DNA of 64,000 nt from Inia geoffrensis (taxonomy: Eukaryota; Chordata; Mammalia; Artiodactyla; Iniidae): assembly GCA_036417435.1 (NCBI GenBank), contig CM070902.1:133971886-134035885 (forward strand), in the 5' to 3' direction. The translations under genes and the position numbers were made by a program. The notes under the pieces are model-generated. The model saw only the letters and a list, made by a program, of their open reading frames with translations. It did no database searches and had not been told where the DNA came from. The stretch's first letter is position 1. Each line of letters opens with the position of its first letter. Shown here one piece after another: positions 61,243-64,000 of this stretch.

Positions 61243-61886
61243 TAACACAGTAGTTATCCAGTTTTCCCAGCACTTTATGTTAAATAATCAATGAGTATAA
61301 GTAATAGGATAGTAGTGTTTTAGCAATTATCCTGTTTCCATGTAACATTTTGATTATGTAATACACTTATAGTTGTGTTTCATTATTTGGGAACTAATTT
61401 TAAAATAAGAACTCCTAAAGAAAAAGGCCTGAGGAACGTTACAATGTATAAAAGGTTTTGCTTATAAATGCCCCTTACCCAGCTTTTTTCACTAATGTAG
61501 AGGAAGAATGAATATCACGTATTTCAACAAGTACAAGATGATTGTTTCTGTTGGTTATACTATATTTACTTTGTTAAAATAATTTAGAAGGCAGGATTTA
61601 GAGTCTACTGAGATTCAAGTTGTAAACTATACTAGAGCAGAAAGTTTGGCATGTTCTCAAATTCACGTTAGCCCTAAAATGGGATCTGAAATCTGATATT
61701 AAACATTTAAAAAATAGCCTAAAAATATCTTTTTTTTTTTTTTTTTTTGATCATCTGCACTGGCCACCACTGAGATTTAGTTTCTATGTAAATATCTGTA
61801 AATCTCACATGATGTAAACCTGCTCAATTAAACAACTTATAAAGACTCTATTACATAATAGTACTATAAAATAAGGTAGTACAGGT

Positions 61887-62050
61887 GCGGCCAGAAAGGC
61901 GCTGCCCCCTTGTCTGTCACGCACTGCACGTTCATTGGGAAACTGGTGCTAAACCATTTGTAGACGACTGCTTCTGGGTCGGGGTTTTATCAGTAGCAGA
62001 GGAGCTCCCTCGCTGTGATCTACTGATAGTCAGCCCTCGACACAAGTTGT
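61887..62050 (+). pseudogene. Fragment of the 3' end of 28S (LSU) rRNA
   Basis: About 160 bases follow the last part of mammalian 28S rRNA: GCGGCCAGAAAGGCGCTGCC, TGTCACGCACTGCACGTTCA, CTAAACCATTTGTAGACGAC, CTTCTGGGTCGGGGTTTTAT, CAGCCCTCGACACAAG. The match in order and spacing is clear, with roughly one change in ten, many of them C-to-T at former CpG sites as expected of a methylated non-functional copy. It stops close to the natural rRNA 3' end and is followed by a T-rich tract. It sits in a KLHL8 intron against the gene. It is not a working rRNA gene. Confidence 0.9.
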
Positions 62051-62699
62051 TATTTTTTTTTAGTATTTTTTTTTTTAAGAAAAGAAAGTACTACAATTTT
62101 CAGATAAACATCATTTTTACAATGCCTTCTCATCCAAGCTGTACAAATAATGGCCCTCAAGCTATTTTCATGCTGTTTATAAGGCTCTGTCCCTCTGTAA
62201 CTTTGATTCAAACAAACTAAAACGTGTATATTTAATATACACACATACACACAAAATCATACCCTTATGCACGCTTTTAGAATAAATGACCATCTTCTAA
62301 ATAAGAAAATTTTAACATTCAGATATATTCACAAATTTGGGGGAGAAAGTTTATAAACTGGTAATTCCCAGTTAAGGCCCTCATACTGTTTAATGATAAA
62401 ATGCAAATTTATTCTTGTATGAGAATAAATTCTCGTTGCCTAAAATCCTTCGATAGGAGTGACAGTGATTTAAAATGCTTCCTTAACCCCCTTGGACAAT
62501 TTAAAGTTACTGTTATGGACTATGGCTGGTAGCAGCAGTGTTTTCAATTTTGTGCTGAATTCTGGGAACATTGTTTTTGATTGGAATAAAGGAATTGATA
62601 CTTGGATGTTAGAGTTCTACAATGGCTGGACATTTTCTTTTGTTTTCTAAGTTTTGTGAATGTGGGGCTAATGTAAACTAACATTTTTGTAAAAATAAA

Positions 62700-63316
62700 T
62701 AAATACCCATCTTAACTTTAAAAAGATCTTTGAGCCTTATATATGAAATAGGAACATCAAAAAATTTGGGCTTGGCCTCTTGCCTTGCAAGATGGCCCAC
62801 ACTCTGTCATGGAGTGTGTATCTCCCTGAATAAACCTTTCACTTTACTATGTCTTGCTCTTGAATTCTTGCCTGCACAAAGCCAAGAACCCACACTTGGC
62901 GGCCATCCCAGGGACTCAGACATGACTTGGGATGTGACCATCCTCTCGCACCCCACTCTCTTTCCTGCAACATCTTTTCTGGTACCCAATGCGGGGCCTC
63001 AAAGGCCATAATCTCGATCCACCTATTGGGCTATGGCTCCCCTCTGAAGGGTGGCTGGGACTTATCCTGAGCCATGTAGATTCAAGTAGCCCGTTAAGTG
63101 GCAGTTGACGTCGCCTGCAGGAACTGGCAGAGACTAGTTCTCTGGCCGTGAAGAGGCGCACTGAGGCCAAGGCTTTTCCCCGCTCAGTCTTTCTCATTCT
63201 CCTATTGCTCTATGTCTTTGGACTTGAAAAGATCCACCCAGAAGACCACCAAACATCCAAATTAAGACTGTGCGGCAAGTAACTGACAACTTGGTTGGGT
63301 CTAAAGAACTCCTTCC
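62700..63316 (+). mobile_element. Probable ERV1-type LTR 3' part with leader, forward
   Basis: GAATAAACCTTTCACTTTAC (an AATAAA signal), TCTTGCTCTTGAATTCTTGC and CACACTTGGCGGCCATCCCA are the usual order of an R-U5 region of gamma-like endogenous retroviruses. TGGTACCCAATGCGGGGC at about 62980 resembles a primer-binding site just after the LTR end. The GC-richer sequence to 63316 would be untranslated leader, cut by a SINE. No gag, pol or env frame is present. The left limit of the LTR cannot be placed. Identification is by pattern only. Confidence 0.45.
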
Positions 63317-63319
63317 AGG

Positions 63320-63611
63320 GGGCTTATCTGGTGGTGCAGTGGTTGAGAATCTGCCTGCCAATGCAGGGGACACGGGTTTGAGCCCTGGTCTGGGAGGATC
63401 CCACATGATGCAGAGCAGCTAGGCCTGTGAGCCACAACTACTGAGCCTGCGCGTCTGGAGCCTGTGCTCCGAAACAGGAGAGGCCGCGACAGTGAGAGGC
63501 CTGTGCACCGTGATGAACAGTGGCCCTCGCTTGCCGCAACTAGAGAAAGCCCTCGCAGAGAAACGAAGACCCAGCACAGCCAAAAATAAAACAAATTAAA
63601 AAAAAAAAAAC
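63320..63611 (+). mobile_element. CHR-type SINE, forward
   Basis: Starts GGCTTATCTGGTGGTGCAGT, with GGGTTTGAGCCCTGGTCTGG, a long tRNA-unrelated part and an A-rich tail. It is inserted in, or right after, the LTR-like region. Confidence 0.92.
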
Positions 63612-64000
63612 TGGGCTTTTATGCATTTATTAACTTTCCTTTGACACTATGCAGTCTCATGTTCTTAAGAGTTTATTTCTAAATGTTTCTTCTCTGGTAC
63701 ATAAATATAAGTATCAATTACCAAAAATATTTCATCAGAAATTTTAAAATGAAAGAAATCGAAGTCTAAAGACTAGATGTTTAAAACTGGGTGAAAAATA
63801 CACAAAGTACAAAATATTAGACATTATTATACCATTTAAAATCATATATATACTACAGCATATGTCCTCGATACTAGGGAATTTTCTAATTTACATTTTT
63901 ATTAGGTAAGTGAACATATGAATAATTCAAGATGCTTGGGGAAAAGAAAACATGTCAAGCTTAAACCCAAGTAGTGAAATATGTTGAATATCAACATTAA

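Larger units (their letters stand above)
59116..64000 (-). other. KLHL8: KLHL8 intron (5' part continues out of window)
   Basis: Contains three CHR SINEs, old L1 pieces, a split MIR, a 28S rRNA fragment and an LTR-like region. No sequence resembling the missing N-terminal exon or a CpG-rich promoter is present. Stretches 61300-61880, 62260-62700 and 63620-64000 are unique AT-rich DNA. Confidence 0.85.

Noticed and set aside
59116..64000. Search for the KLHL8 N-terminal exon and a CpG-island promoter
   Set aside because: No frame with the start of a BTB fold (the DVTL strand) and no CpG-rich stretch is visible. The only GC-rich pieces are SINEs, the rRNA fragment and the LTR-like region.
1..64000. 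CRISPR arrays, phage, operons or other prokaryote-type systems
   Set aside because: There are no spaced identical short repeats or compact gene clusters. Spliced vertebrate genes and mammalian retroelements account for the window.

Overview
The window is mammalian nuclear DNA, almost certainly from a cetacean (a hippopotamus or a close relative is less likely). The evidence is about 17 tRNA-derived SINEs of the CHR type, with arms such as CTTCCCTGGTGGCGCAGTGG, together with several young L1 LINEs whose 3' ends read TATACTCCAATAAAGATGTT. The coding sequence falls into small exons with clean GT/AG borders that belong to two recognisable vertebrate genes. There are no prokaryotic features, no CRISPR array and no phage.

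Layout. Positions 72-5521 hold the last three coding exons of AFF1 (AF4), on the + strand. A long 3' UTR of about 5.4 kb probably runs to about 10.95 kb. Positions 11-37 kb lie between the genes and are mostly repeats: MIR, ancient L1M pieces, CHR SINEs, a near full-length but dead L1 on the - strand (17.1-24.5 kb), and old L1 fragments on the + strand (27-33 kb). From about 35-38 kb to the right edge the - strand carries KLHL8. Its eight 3'-most coding exons lie at 38134-59115 and join in frame into 548 codons plus a stop. The N-terminal exon (about the first 70 residues) and the promoter lie beyond 64000. AFF1 and KLHL8 are convergent, as in the human 4q21-q22 order known from general knowledge.

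KLHL8 introns contain a second large L1 (42.4-48.3 kb, +) with an intact ORF1 and a broken ORF2, a truncated L1 in the opposite direction (40.65-42.29 kb), L2, MIR and hAT debris, a piece of the 3' end of 28S rRNA (61.9-62.05 kb), and a probable ERV1-type LTR with leader (62.7-63.3 kb).

The two genes have unrelated roles: AFF1 is a scaffold of the super elongation complex and KLHL8 is a CUL3 ubiquitin-ligase adaptor. No new multi-gene system is visible. The most unusual items are structural. The 42.4-48.3 kb L1 is bracketed by two almost identical 143-bp unique sequences in INVERTED rather than direct orientation. The same L1 lacks a 341-bp piece of its 5' region whose borders in the sister copy are GT...AG with a pyrimidine tract, as if it came from a spliced RNA. 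A 28S rRNA fragment is embedded in a KLHL8 intron, a NAGNAG acceptor occurs in AFF1, and a perfect 12-bp hairpin lies in the AFF1 3' UTR.
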